From: Labyrinthula sp. Ha
Lineage: Eukaryota > Sar > Bigyra > Labyrinthulida > Labyrinthulaceae
Direction: 5' to 3'
Length of the DNA: 64,000 nt
Assembly (NCBI GenBank): GCA_015227615.1
Contig: JAALGZ010000080.1
Span: 1 to 64,000, forward strand
The notes under the pieces: model-generated
Database searches by the model: none
Told to the model about the DNA's origin: nothing
What the model saw: the letters and a program-made list of their open reading frames with translations, nothing else
Shown: in pieces, positions 1-7,784 of the stretch
Position numbering within the stretch: the stretch's first letter is position 1
Layout: every line of letters begins with the position of its first letter
Made by a program: the position numbers and the translations under genes

Positions 1-36
1 ATATCGCTAGAACGACTATCACGTCCTTTGAGGACA
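1..36 (-). repeat. 3' LTR, first 36 nt (cut by window edge)
   Basis: These 36 bases are identical to positions 7,749-7,784. On the minus strand the LTR begins TGTCCTCAAAGGAC directly after a polypurine tract, which is the expected junction. The rest of this LTR lies left of the window. Confidence 0.85.
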
Positions 37-45
37 TCCCCCCTT
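37..45 (-). other. Polypurine tract
   Basis: On the minus strand an AAGGGGGGA run sits immediately before the TG that opens the 3' LTR. This is the usual place and composition for the plus-strand primer of LTR retrotransposons. Confidence 0.7.
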
Positions 46-59
46 GAAGGAGAGAAGTG

Positions 60-3000
60 CTATGCACTTGAAGGTGTGTAAACAATATGAGCTTTAGCAT
101 CAAGTTCTATTCCACAGCTGCTCCAGTTCTGTCGTAGATTGTTACTTCTGGCAAACATCTCGAACTTGTTGCAGTGAGGAAAAACAAGATCCAAGATCCA
201 GTAGAAAGGTTCGGGCTTAGCTGAAGGTTCTAAAGGAATAGTCTTGATTGAGTTTGAAAAATGATCTAATTTGTATTCTCCAAAAGTGTCTGAATAGTAA
301 ATAGATTCCTGCTCTCTCCTTTGAAATATTAGGCAGGTTTCTTGAGCATGTTGTAAGAAATAACCTAAACTTTTAAATAAACTTCCAGATCTATGTGACT
401 TGATCCAGGTAAAGATGTCGACTGAATAATAATTAAGAGATTTGGCCCAAGACAAGGCGCAATGATAAGAAGAATTCGTAACCCACAAAAATAAATAACT
501 TCCAAAAGGGAAGTGTTGTAAAGGTAAATCTAATTTCATAAATTCAGAGTTAGATAAAGTTGGGTAGTCCAGTGTGATTCCACGTGTAGGATTTGAATTA
601 CCTATCTTCCACGGAGGATCAACCACTAAGATTTGAAAAATGTTGTGTTTTGAATAAGGTTTTTCGAATTCCAAATCAAAGATGTTTTGGCTAAATAATC
701 TGGTGTCAGGTGGAGTAAAGTAGATTCTTCCATTACATCCTAAAAGGGTATAGTAATTTCCGCCATTATATTCTAGTATTATCTTGTCGCCCGATAATAA
801 GTCAACAGAAGTAAGTTGTACTTTATTGTCGATGAGAACTAATGAAATGGAAATTGAGTCTTGTCTGTATGAATAACTATTTGGTGTATTTCGTAGTTCG
901 TCAAATTCTTGGCAAAAGGTAATAGATTTTGAATATAATGTAGATAGATCAGTCCAATACGTAGAGGACTTTAATAAAGTTTTGTAAAGAGTGTCGAGTA
1001 GTAATTCACTTCCTTCAACAGCTTTTACTAATGGTTCTGATAGATTAAGTATTCGTGACTTTAAAGCTTCAAAAGAAGAGATACCAAATTGTAGTAAGAA
1101 TTGTTGACATTCATCAGAATCAGCGTATTCCTTTTCCATCAACCTAAGATGTTTGAGGTTCTCGATTCTTCTGAAATAAGGGATCTTAATGTCTTCTGGC
1201 TTCGAAGTTATTTCGATCTCTTGAGAAAATAAAGTTAGTATCTTTGTCTTTTCAATGTAAGTGTTGAAACGTCCTGGTAAGTTTTTGTGCATCGTTTTAA
1301 TTCCAAAATGCTTTTGAAGAAAAGTTCTAAGTTCGACCACATCGAATCTTCTATTATGAAATATTCCAATAGACTGCAAGTTACATAGCCTCTGAATCTG
1401 GGTCGAGATTTGTTGCTTTGATCTAAAAGGTAAATAATCTCCCTCTAAATATTCAACATATTTCCCAGATCCAAACTTCATGATTAAAAGACGTAAAATG
1501 TTCTTCTCCTCTGGTAGCCATCCTAGGGTATTTCCCCCCGAAATAAAATGAAAATTTAGTTGTTTCTGAAACTTCATCGAGGATAAACGAAATTTGAGGC
1601 TATTGACACGTGCAAGTTGATTTCTTCTTGAAACATCATGATCTTGTAGAATTCTTGAAATAAGCATCTTGAGGTTATTGTCGTCCATATTTTGAACATA
1701 AGAAGTAACTAGAATAGGAACATCTTCATAAATAGTAACAGCTGGTTCCCAGGTGTCTTGATCCTGTTCAAAACCTAACCAGCGGATTTTAAACTCACAA
1801 GAGTTATTGTCAGCAGCTAATCTACATCCAACAATGCTTTCTATTTCCAACTGCTTAAAATTGTGAACGAATAATGCTTTCAACTTCTTGCTGCCAATAG
1901 GGCGAGTGTGTGAATAAAACCAAATGCGTGATGAATGAACAGTTCTAGTCTTCCCTAAGAGAGACTCCACTAAATAAACATTGCTTGATAAAATATCTAT
2001 TATTTGATAGGGTCCTATCCATGAGAGACTAGTTTTAGCATTTGCATGTTGTGTACCATGTTCAGAAACTAACACCCAATCCCCAGATGAGAATTGTAAA
2101 ATGGGCGTAGCAGTTTTATTTCTCCTGCTATTTTCAGCTTCTTGTTTAAGTCTAACAACTTCAAAAGTTTGATTCTGTATTGTGTCTAAAGTAGTGATAA
2201 TATTTTCAACATCAGAAAACATGGCTTCTTTGTCCAAGGGCTTATGAACTTCATTGCCGACTGTTATTGTAAAATGTTGTAAATCACGTTCGATTAAAGG
2301 TGTATTCAACCTATGATATAAAAATAACTCGTTAGGAGTTCTTCCATCTCTTCTCTCCATAGGTTTATTATTGATGATGTAAGTTATTAAAGATAAAATG
2401 CTAGGCCATTGAGATTCGTGTAATCCGAACTGGCTAACTAGCGATTTGAGATAGTTTAAAATACTATTATTTGCCGTCTCTACTGAACCATTTGTCCATG
2501 GCGAGTAGGCAATAGTAAAATTTTGTTCAAATCCAATTGATTTGCTTAAGTAGTGTAGTAAATTATTTGAAAAATGGGACCCGTTGTCCGTAATTATTAA
2601 AAAATTTTCCGCAAAACCAAAGTTTGCTCTCCATAATAAGAGAGACTCTGCCATTCCTCTTGCGGTAGGCGTTTTATGAAAGGTAAGTTGAGTTTTTCTA
2701 GTTGCAGAATCTAGTAATACTAATATATAACCTGTTTGATTAATGTAGAGAAAATCAGCACGCAATATTTCACGTGATTTCTTAGCTAAATGTGTTAGGT
2801 GATATGGTCTTCGTATTATGCGAGGAGACTTTTGACAGTGTAAACACCTGTTTCTATAAGAAGATAATAAAGAATTTAAGTCTTTTTTCCTGATTCCCTG
2901 TAAATAAACCTCGGACAGGTACTTCTTTTCTGCAGAAGCACTGGGGTGTCCTCTTAAAATATGGTTCATAATAATATAGCGAGGGATTAAACTTCTTGGT

Positions 3001-3164
3001 ATTACTAATAAATCATCTTTGTAGTAAACTCCTTCTTTAATTTGAAAATCGGACAATGAATCAGAGTGTAATCTATGTTTATGTTTCCTTAATGTATTGA
3101 AATCTATTGATTTAAAAGAGATATTTGGATAAAATGGTGAAAGGTACGAAATGTGTTCGTTCAA
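60..3164 (-). CDS. Integrase - chromodomain - SANT/Myb-like - MT-A70 methyltransferase polyprotein segment of the LTR element
   Basis: One open frame of about 1,034 codons. In order: an HHCC zinc finger (H68, H73, C107, C110); an integrase DDE core (D137, D193, E229, D-x35-E, with TDNGSHF and PWTNGSVE); a GPY-like module (about 360-415); a chromodomain (about 435-490, IRWLGFEQDQDTWEP); a SANT/Myb-like segment (about 544-610, GWLPEEKNILRLLIMKFG); an unassigned linker; and an MT-A70 domain (about 842-1020). The MT-A70 domain shows VVDPPWK, LFLWVTN, LGYFLQHAQETCLI, SAKPEPFY and FEMFARSNNLRQNW, which match METTL3/METTL4-type catalytic and structural motifs in order. DPPW is the SAM/adenine catalytic motif. 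No ATG opens the frame, as expected for an internal part of a pol polyprotein, so the left boundary is nominal. Role inferred: insertion plus chromatin targeting plus adenine N6-methylation of DNA or RNA. Part of a fossil element; no repair is proposed. Confidence 0.9.
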   Translation of the reverse strand: MNEHISYLSPFYPNISFKSIDFNTLRKHKHRLHSDSLSDFQIKEGVYYKDDLLVIPRSLIPRYIIMNHILRGHPSASAEKKYLSEVYLQGIRKKDLNSLLSSYRNRCLHCQKSPRIIRRPYHLTHLAKKSREILRADFLYINQTGYILVLLDSATRKTQLTFHKTPTARGMAESLLLWRANFGFAENFLIITDNGSHFSNNLLHYLSKSIGFEQNFTIAYSPWTNGSVETANNSILNYLKSLVSQFGLHESQWPSILSLITYIINNKPMERRDGRTPNELFLYHRLNTPLIERDLQHFTITVGNEVHKPLDKEAMFSDVENIITTLDTIQNQTFEVVRLKQEAENSRRNKTATPILQFSSGDWVLVSEHGTQHANAKTSLSWIGPYQIIDILSSNVYLVESLLGKTRTVHSSRIWFYSHTRPIGSKKLKALFVHNFKQLEIESIVGCRLAADNNSCEFKIRWLGFEQDQDTWEPAVTIYEDVPILVTSYVQNMDDNNLKMLISRILQDHDVSRRNQLARVNSLKFRLSSMKFQKQLNFHFISGGNTLGWLPEEKNILRLLIMKFGSGKYVEYLEGDYLPFRSKQQISTQIQRLCNLQSIGIFHNRRFDVVELRTFLQKHFGIKTMHKNLPGRFNTYIEKTKILTLFSQEIEITSKPEDIKIPYFRRIENLKHLRLMEKEYADSDECQQFLLQFGISSFEALKSRILNLSEPLVKAVEGSELLLDTLYKTLLKSSTYWTDLSTLYSKSITFCQEFDELRNTPNSYSYRQDSISISLVLIDNKVQLTSVDLLSGDKIILEYNGGNYYTLLGCNGRIYFTPPDTRLFSQNIFDLEFEKPYSKHNIFQILVVDPPWKIGNSNPTRGITLDYPTLSNSEFMKLDLPLQHFPFGSYLFLWVTNSSYHCALSWAKSLNYYSVDIFTWIKSHRSGSLFKSLGYFLQHAQETCLIFQRREQESIYYSDTFGEYKLDHFSNSIKTIPLEPSAKPEPFYWILDLVFPHCNKFEMFARSNNLRQNWSSCGIELDAKAHIVYTPSSA

Positions 3165-3383
3165 TAATTCTTGTTGAAGGTTAGAACGATTGGTTGAGAC
3201 TGAAACTCTTTCTTCGAGCTCTGCCTCACCAAATGATAAGTTAGAGACTTTAGCTGTTATACGAGCTAGTTCTGGTTCCTGATTTAATACATCTAAAAAG
3301 TTGTCCTCGTTAGAATGCTTGATTGTTCCCCAACTTTTGATATCTGGCTCAATGTAAGGAGCTGGTTGAGTTGTAGACTTCTC

Positions 3384-5162
3384 TCATTCTTGATCTGCCT
3401 CTGTATTTTCAAGAAACATGATTTGAATCACTTCAGTATTTGATTCGTAAATAAGGTTACATCTTGATATATTTGCTTCATTAGTTTTTCCCCAACGGGT
3501 TAAAAGATCAGAGACAAAATTATCTCTACTAGAAATATGGAAGATGGTTAAGTCAACAGACTGTAACCTTAGAATCCACCTATAAAGGCGATCCCAATAG
3601 ATTCGACGTTCGTTTTGTTTGATTCTGACTACTGAAAGTAAAGCTCTGTGGTCTGTATAAATATAGATCCCACCAGAGTGTGTCCTTAAAATAAACCCTA
3701 TTCGTTCAAAAGCGTAAATAATTGGGTATAATTCTTTCGAAGAAATATGCCATCTTAATTCACTTGAAATAAAAGAACCAGACAGAAACATAATTGGTCT
3801 TGGTTTTAAAGTTCTGACGTCATTAGTGACGTTCTTTTCTTCATCTTGAAAAACAGCAAGACTCCAAACATCTTGAGAGGAGTCTGTAAAAAGTAAAAGT
3901 GGTATTTTTTCATCATACATTGAAAGGAATCTTTTACTTGAATCAACTATGGCTTGTTTCAGCATCGAATATGCCTGCTCTCTTTCTTCAGTCCATTCGA
4001 CTTCTTCTTTTAATCTTTCAACTTCAGATAACTTTTTTCCTTTGAGATTAGCATATTCTGCAAAGGGTTTTCTTAATTGAGAGAGCTTCGGTATATTTGG
4101 CGAGAGCCAATTCGCTAAATAAACTAATTGTGCTGCCTCATGCCTGTAAGTAGGCTTTGGCATATTTGATATTTTTTCAAAGAATGCTGGTGAAAAATTC
4201 CACTGACCTTTTTTAATTTCGCGGCCACACCAGATGGTGTGTTGTTCTCCGAAACCGCATTTTCTTAAATTGAAGCGAACTTTTCGAAGTATAGCTCTTT
4301 GTAATAATTTTTCTAAAATAATGCATAACTTTTCAAAAGAAGTTGCGTAAACGAGAAGATCATCTAACCAAGCTAGTACACCATTCTCTTCTGTATTGAA
4401 TAAATAATCACCATCTTGATCAATAACTTCATTAATTATGCGATCAAAGAAAAGTGCTGGGGTGTTTGACCATCCCATTGGTGCGCCATTTAAAGTGTAG
4501 GCACTCCTTCTTGTGACGAGAGTGAATATCTCTCTATGTTCTTTCTTTGTAGGCAGAAAGTCAAAGCCTGAAAGTATGTCCAAAGTCGCGTAGAACTTAG
4601 TGTTCTTGATGGACATTAGTTGCCTTTCTAAGTTTGGCAAATTTAAAGTAGTTGGTTGAGTTATTTGATTCAACTTAATCATATTCGCTACCATTCGGTA
4701 ACGATTGAGAATATTGTCTTCCTTCCAACTTTCGCATTGACTGTTCGTCATCGTAGCCCAATCACTAGGCTTAGTAATCTTTTTTGTGACAACAAAAACA
4801 GGATGACCCCAGACTGGGTTCTTTGCTGGAGAAACAATACCAGCCTGTCTTAGAGCTTCAAACTTGAGCTCCAGAAACCTCTCCTCTTCTTTTGTCTGGT
4901 GATAACCATCGCTCCTTAGGATTGAGGAGCCTGGCTTAAGTTCCACTTCTATGGGAGTTAAATTAGACATCTGTGCATTAGATTGTCTTAATCCCCATCC
5001 AGCGCGATATTTTGTAAATAATTTCTTTAGGAAGTTCTGTTGCTGTAAATTAAATGTAGATTCAGAGAGTTTAACATTTATCATTGTATTTATTTCCTTA
5101 TCTTCCTCCGCTATTTGAATATTACCTTCGCCGATGCCTATTTCGTTGAATTCTTTAGGCAT
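3384..5162 (-). CDS. Reverse transcriptase - RNase H segment of the LTR element
   Basis: About 592 codons. The RT domain spans residues 70-320, with the palm aspartates in TLDIL (D195) and WLDDLLVY (D267-D268) and the family motif GAPMGWSNTPALF. RNase H spans about 418-560, with D427 (FTDSS), E477 (SKELYP), D504 (YTDHRAL) and D547 (SSRDNFVSDLL). RT-RH lies 5' of integrase, the Ty3/gypsy order rather than Ty1/copia. It copies the element RNA to DNA and degrades the RNA strand. It is normally released from the polyprotein by the element protease. Confidence 0.92.
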   Translation of the reverse strand: MPKEFNEIGIGEGNIQIAEEDKEINTMINVKLSESTFNLQQQNFLKKLFTKYRAGWGLRQSNAQMSNLTPIEVELKPGSSILRSDGYHQTKEEERFLELKFEALRQAGIVSPAKNPVWGHPVFVVTKKITKPSDWATMTNSQCESWKEDNILNRYRMVANMIKLNQITQPTTLNLPNLERQLMSIKNTKFYATLDILSGFDFLPTKKEHREIFTLVTRRSAYTLNGAPMGWSNTPALFFDRIINEVIDQDGDYLFNTEENGVLAWLDDLLVYATSFEKLCIILEKLLQRAILRKVRFNLRKCGFGEQHTIWCGREIKKGQWNFSPAFFEKISNMPKPTYRHEAAQLVYLANWLSPNIPKLSQLRKPFAEYANLKGKKLSEVERLKEEVEWTEEREQAYSMLKQAIVDSSKRFLSMYDEKIPLLLFTDSSQDVWSLAVFQDEEKNVTNDVRTLKPRPIMFLSGSFISSELRWHISSKELYPIIYAFERIGFILRTHSGGIYIYTDHRALLSVVRIKQNERRIYWDRLYRWILRLQSVDLTIFHISSRDNFVSDLLTRWGKTNEANISRCNLIYESNTEVIQIMFLENTEADQE

Positions 5163-5337
5163 GTTCTGTTGAACATTGGCTAGTAATACGGGAGTAACTT
5201 CGCTGTTATCAGGATATCTGTCTAATTTTTCAAAATGAGCTGTTTCTAAGTCTTCAATGGGCTTTACTCTGAGCTCTCTAGCTTCGAGAGTTCGAATATA
5301 TGTTGCCCTTTCTTGAGATAGAATAGTTGGAGCATCA

Positions 5338-5798
5338 TTATAAAATTGAAGTGTGGGGGGTTTGATTAAATAAACTTAGAATAATCTTCTGTAAATCTTT
5401 CTCGATCTCATCATATTCCAGTTGTACATCTGTGCCTTGTTGATGTTTAATAATCGAATGATCTAAATTGTTTTTATGGAAAATAAAATATCTTAGTATA
5501 CTTGGCTTGAATATTTTGTGAAATTCTTTTGAAGTATAATCCTTTTCCTGAATAAAAATAATTGAATCTGCTAATTTATAGCCACTGCTATAAAAAGTAA
5601 CGAAAATATTGAATAAGAATTGAGTGTCTGCTTTGATAATATAAAATGTAGAGTGTGAACCTGAATTTTTAAAGAATGATGTAATTTCCTGCTTGTTGAG
5701 TTGATTAATATAAATCTCCACTGTTGGCCCTTCCAAAGAGTTGTCTTGAATGCCGTGTAAAGAAGATATTGGTTTAGAAATCTGGGCTTCGTTTCCAC
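5338..5798 (-). CDS. Unassigned pol segment between protease and RT of the LTR element
   Basis: Open frames of about 75-132 codons fill the gap between the retropepsin frame and RT. I recognise no domain. The composition is ordinary AT-rich coding (hydrophobic and lysine/asparagine rich), with no zinc knuckle and no dUTPase motif seen. It is probably polyprotein linker sequence of the element. Confidence 0.45.
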
Positions 5799-5805
5799 CT
5801 TTATC

Positions 5806-6645
5806 CTATTCTTCCTTTTCTTTGCTATGATCCGCTTGTGCGAAGTCTAGCTTAATTCCAAAATAGTTTAAAGTTCTTTTCCCTATAATAACTTCATCCC
5901 AGTTGGGATCGTCTACAACGAAAAACTTCTGGACACCTATTCTGAAGCTAGTTTCCCCCTGTTTGAGCATGGCCCTAGCATAGACCACCTTCTTCACTTG
6001 CTTCTTAGCTTTATCCGGGAACTGAACCTCCTTTATGTATTGCGGGTCCTCCGTCTTTATGGTGTATTGTTCCAACGCTTGCAGACTACTGACGTTGTAG
6101 TCTGCTCCCGTATCCGCAATACCTTTTACGTTCGCATATTGCTTGCTAGAGAGGTGAAAGAGCATAAGAGTGATAGGTGTGGCGCTGTTGCCTATTCTTC
6201 TAAGGACAATGCAACCGACGTTTCTTAGTTGCTTGCGCTTCTTGTATTCTTCATTTTGATAAAGTGGAAGATGTGATGTTTTAAGTCCAGTGGTTTGCTT
6301 CTGTTTGACGGCCTTTTCTCTTAAGACGAATCTTCTTTTTATCATTTTAGATCTTAACTTTAGTAGATCCAACTCCTTAACATCCAAAAGCATCTCGTCT
6401 ACATTGAAATTGAACGCTTCTGGAACTTTTGATAATATTATTTTTAAGATCTTCTTCCTGTTTCTGTTCATTTGCTCTTTATTAAGGAACTTTAAAATCT
6501 TCATTGCCTCATCCATGAAAGTGTAAATCTGGTCTTCTGGAAGCATTTTCTTTGTCGGCCACTTTAATACAGTTTGAAGTAAAAATATGCTTCTAGAACG
6601 TTCAGCTTTATAATAATTCTGTAGATGTTTTTTGAGATAATTCAT
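5806..6645 (-). CDS. Retropepsin-like aspartic protease segment of the LTR element
   Basis: About 279 codons opening with ATG. The N-terminal half is basic and helical (possibly gag-derived). The C-terminal half holds a retropepsin signature, GIADTGADYNVSS, with catalytic D178 in DTGAD. It is followed by a DEVIIGKRTLNYFGIKLDF stretch that matches the usual second conserved loop of Ty3-type proteases. It would cleave the element polyprotein. It lies between the gag-like frame and RT, as expected. Confidence 0.82.
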   Translation of the reverse strand: MNYLKKHLQNYYKAERSRSIFLLQTVLKWPTKKMLPEDQIYTFMDEAMKILKFLNKEQMNRNRKKILKIILSKVPEAFNFNVDEMLLDVKELDLLKLRSKMIKRRFVLREKAVKQKQTTGLKTSHLPLYQNEEYKKRKQLRNVGCIVLRRIGNSATPITLMLFHLSSKQYANVKGIADTGADYNVSSLQALEQYTIKTEDPQYIKEVQFPDKAKKQVKKVVYARAMLKQGETSFRIGVQKFFVVDDPNWDEVIIGKRTLNYFGIKLDFAQADHSKEKEE

Positions 6646-6705
6646 AATTGAATGTGATTCTTTTATATTTACTCCTCTTTGTTGTAAGCTCTCAGTTACC
6701 CCGCT

Positions 6706-7527
6706 TCAAATCAAGCTCAGTATGTTCATTGGAACATTAGGTAATGTAGTTTCCACTTCGTGAACAAAAGATTTGATTTCTTCGTATGTGAGTGAAGATA
6801 ATTTCTTAGGAGGAGTTATATGAATCAGTGGGTATCCACGAGCTGTATGTGGAAATGCTGAACTCGGCGTGTTGTAGGGCTCAAAGTTGTTCATATGGAA
6901 CTTTCTGTCCACATAGGTACTTCCGGTGTCTGACCAGGGATCAATGCTGCTATCTGCAGATGTTTGTTCTTCGTCCTTCTTTGGCTTTTCTGTGTATTTA
7001 GACCTTTTCGAAGATGCCTTTGATTTGTAACTTTTCGCTTTAGAAAGAGTTGTAACTTTTGATGCTTTGGAAGAACGCGATTTCTTTGTAAGGGTTGTGA
7101 TCTGACTTTGTGTATCTTCATCTTGAGTTATTGAACTTCTTGAAGTTAAACCTGATGTAGCTTTTGAATTGGCTACTGACTTTGTATCACCGGTTCCTTT
7201 AGCCTCTTTAAGCCTTTCCTCCACTTCAGTTATCTTAGCTAACTTCTCTGCGATATCTTTTTGAATTCTTTGCATCCTTTTCCTTTCTTTGATAATAGCT
7301 TTGATATTTTCGAGATCTTTAGGTCCATATTGTGCCGATCCGCCGCTGCTCCTTGGAGACTTTCTAGACGCTTTTGTGGGAGTTTTCTCTGGGGACACAG
7401 TCTTTTGTGGAGATGTGCTTGGATTCTGGCTTTGATCATCTTTTTCGATATTCTCTTGTGGATTACTCGGTTCCGTTTGATCTTTCAAAGGTTCATTAGA
7501 TGTTTTCTCTTTAGATTGAGGAGTCAT
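6706..7527 (-). CDS. Gag-like protein of the LTR element
   Basis: The first frame after the 5' LTR, about 273 codons, opening with an ATG 21 nt inside the shortest likely leader. The N-terminal 70 residues are rich in Ser, Pro, Thr, Lys and Gln. Then comes a predicted coiled coil (about 72-112, KAIIKERKRMQRIQKDIAEK), a Ser/Lys-rich basic stretch, and a short conserved-looking tail. I see no CCHC zinc knuckle; the basic stretches may bind RNA instead. The gag assignment rests on position and composition, not on a recognised capsid fold. Confidence 0.6.
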   Translation of the reverse strand: MTPQSKEKTSNEPLKDQTEPSNPQENIEKDDQSQNPSTSPQKTVSPEKTPTKASRKSPRSSGGSAQYGPKDLENIKAIIKERKRMQRIQKDIAEKLAKITEVEERLKEAKGTGDTKSVANSKATSGLTSRSSITQDEDTQSQITTLTKKSRSSKASKVTTLSKAKSYKSKASSKRSKYTEKPKKDEEQTSADSSIDPWSDTGSTYVDRKFHMNNFEPYNTPSSAFPHTARGYPLIHITPPKKLSSLTYEEIKSFVHEVETTLPNVPMNILSLI

Positions 7528-7594
7528 CCGTACGTTACTCGAGTAATGTCTTTCCTGGTATACCTTTTGACTCTTTCTTCAATCGTAGATATTG

Positions 7595-7784
7595 TGTATT
7601 AACAGTTAAAATATGACAGATATGAACGGTTAGAATATAACAGAACCGATATAAGTAGTATATTACAAGGTAGTACACACAGGGGTGTGCACATGTCCAA
7701 TATAGCAAATATACACGTAGGTGTGTACCGACTTCTATGTCAACGAATATATCGCTAGAACGACTATCACGTCCTTTGAGGACA
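7595..7784 (-). repeat. 5' LTR (right-hand LTR); inner edge uncertain
   Basis: The outer end is fixed at 7,784 by identity with positions 1-36. On the minus strand it begins TGTCCTCAAAGGAC, whose first bases form a perfect hairpin (GTCCT-CAA-AGGAC). The inner end is probably at an ACA near 7,595 (TGT...ACA termini), but it could reach about 7,548. TATA-like stretches and three YAACNG motifs (7,600-7,605, 7,627-7,632 on the opposite strand, 7,638-7,643) lie inside. I could not identify the tRNA primer-binding site. Confidence 0.75.

Larger units (their letters stand above)
1..7784 (-). mobile_element. Ty3/gypsy-like LTR retrotransposon carrying chromodomain, SANT/Myb-like and MT-A70 domains
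   Basis: The element lies on the minus strand. Read from its 5' end, it has an LTR (right), a gag-like frame, a retropepsin frame, an unassigned frame, RT-RNase H, then integrase-chromodomain-SANT-MT-A70, a polypurine tract and the first 36 nt of the 3' LTR at the window edge. Those 36 nt are identical to the matching end of the 5' LTR, which suggests a recent insertion, though 36 nt is little to judge by. The pol order (PR-RT-RH-IN), the HHCC-DDE integrase with a GPY-like module and the C-terminal chromodomain fit Ty3/gypsy. As a fossil it looks almost whole: coding capacity is spread over about five open frames with only a few apparent breaks, some of which could be frameshifting of the kind the family uses. 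The outer end of the 3' LTR and the target-site duplication lie outside the window. Confidence 0.92.

Noticed and set aside
60-3164. MT-A70 domain as a host METTL gene that the retroelement merely landed beside
   Set aside because: It is in the same uninterrupted frame as integrase and chromodomain and lies between the polypurine tract/3' LTR and the integrase, so it belongs to the element.
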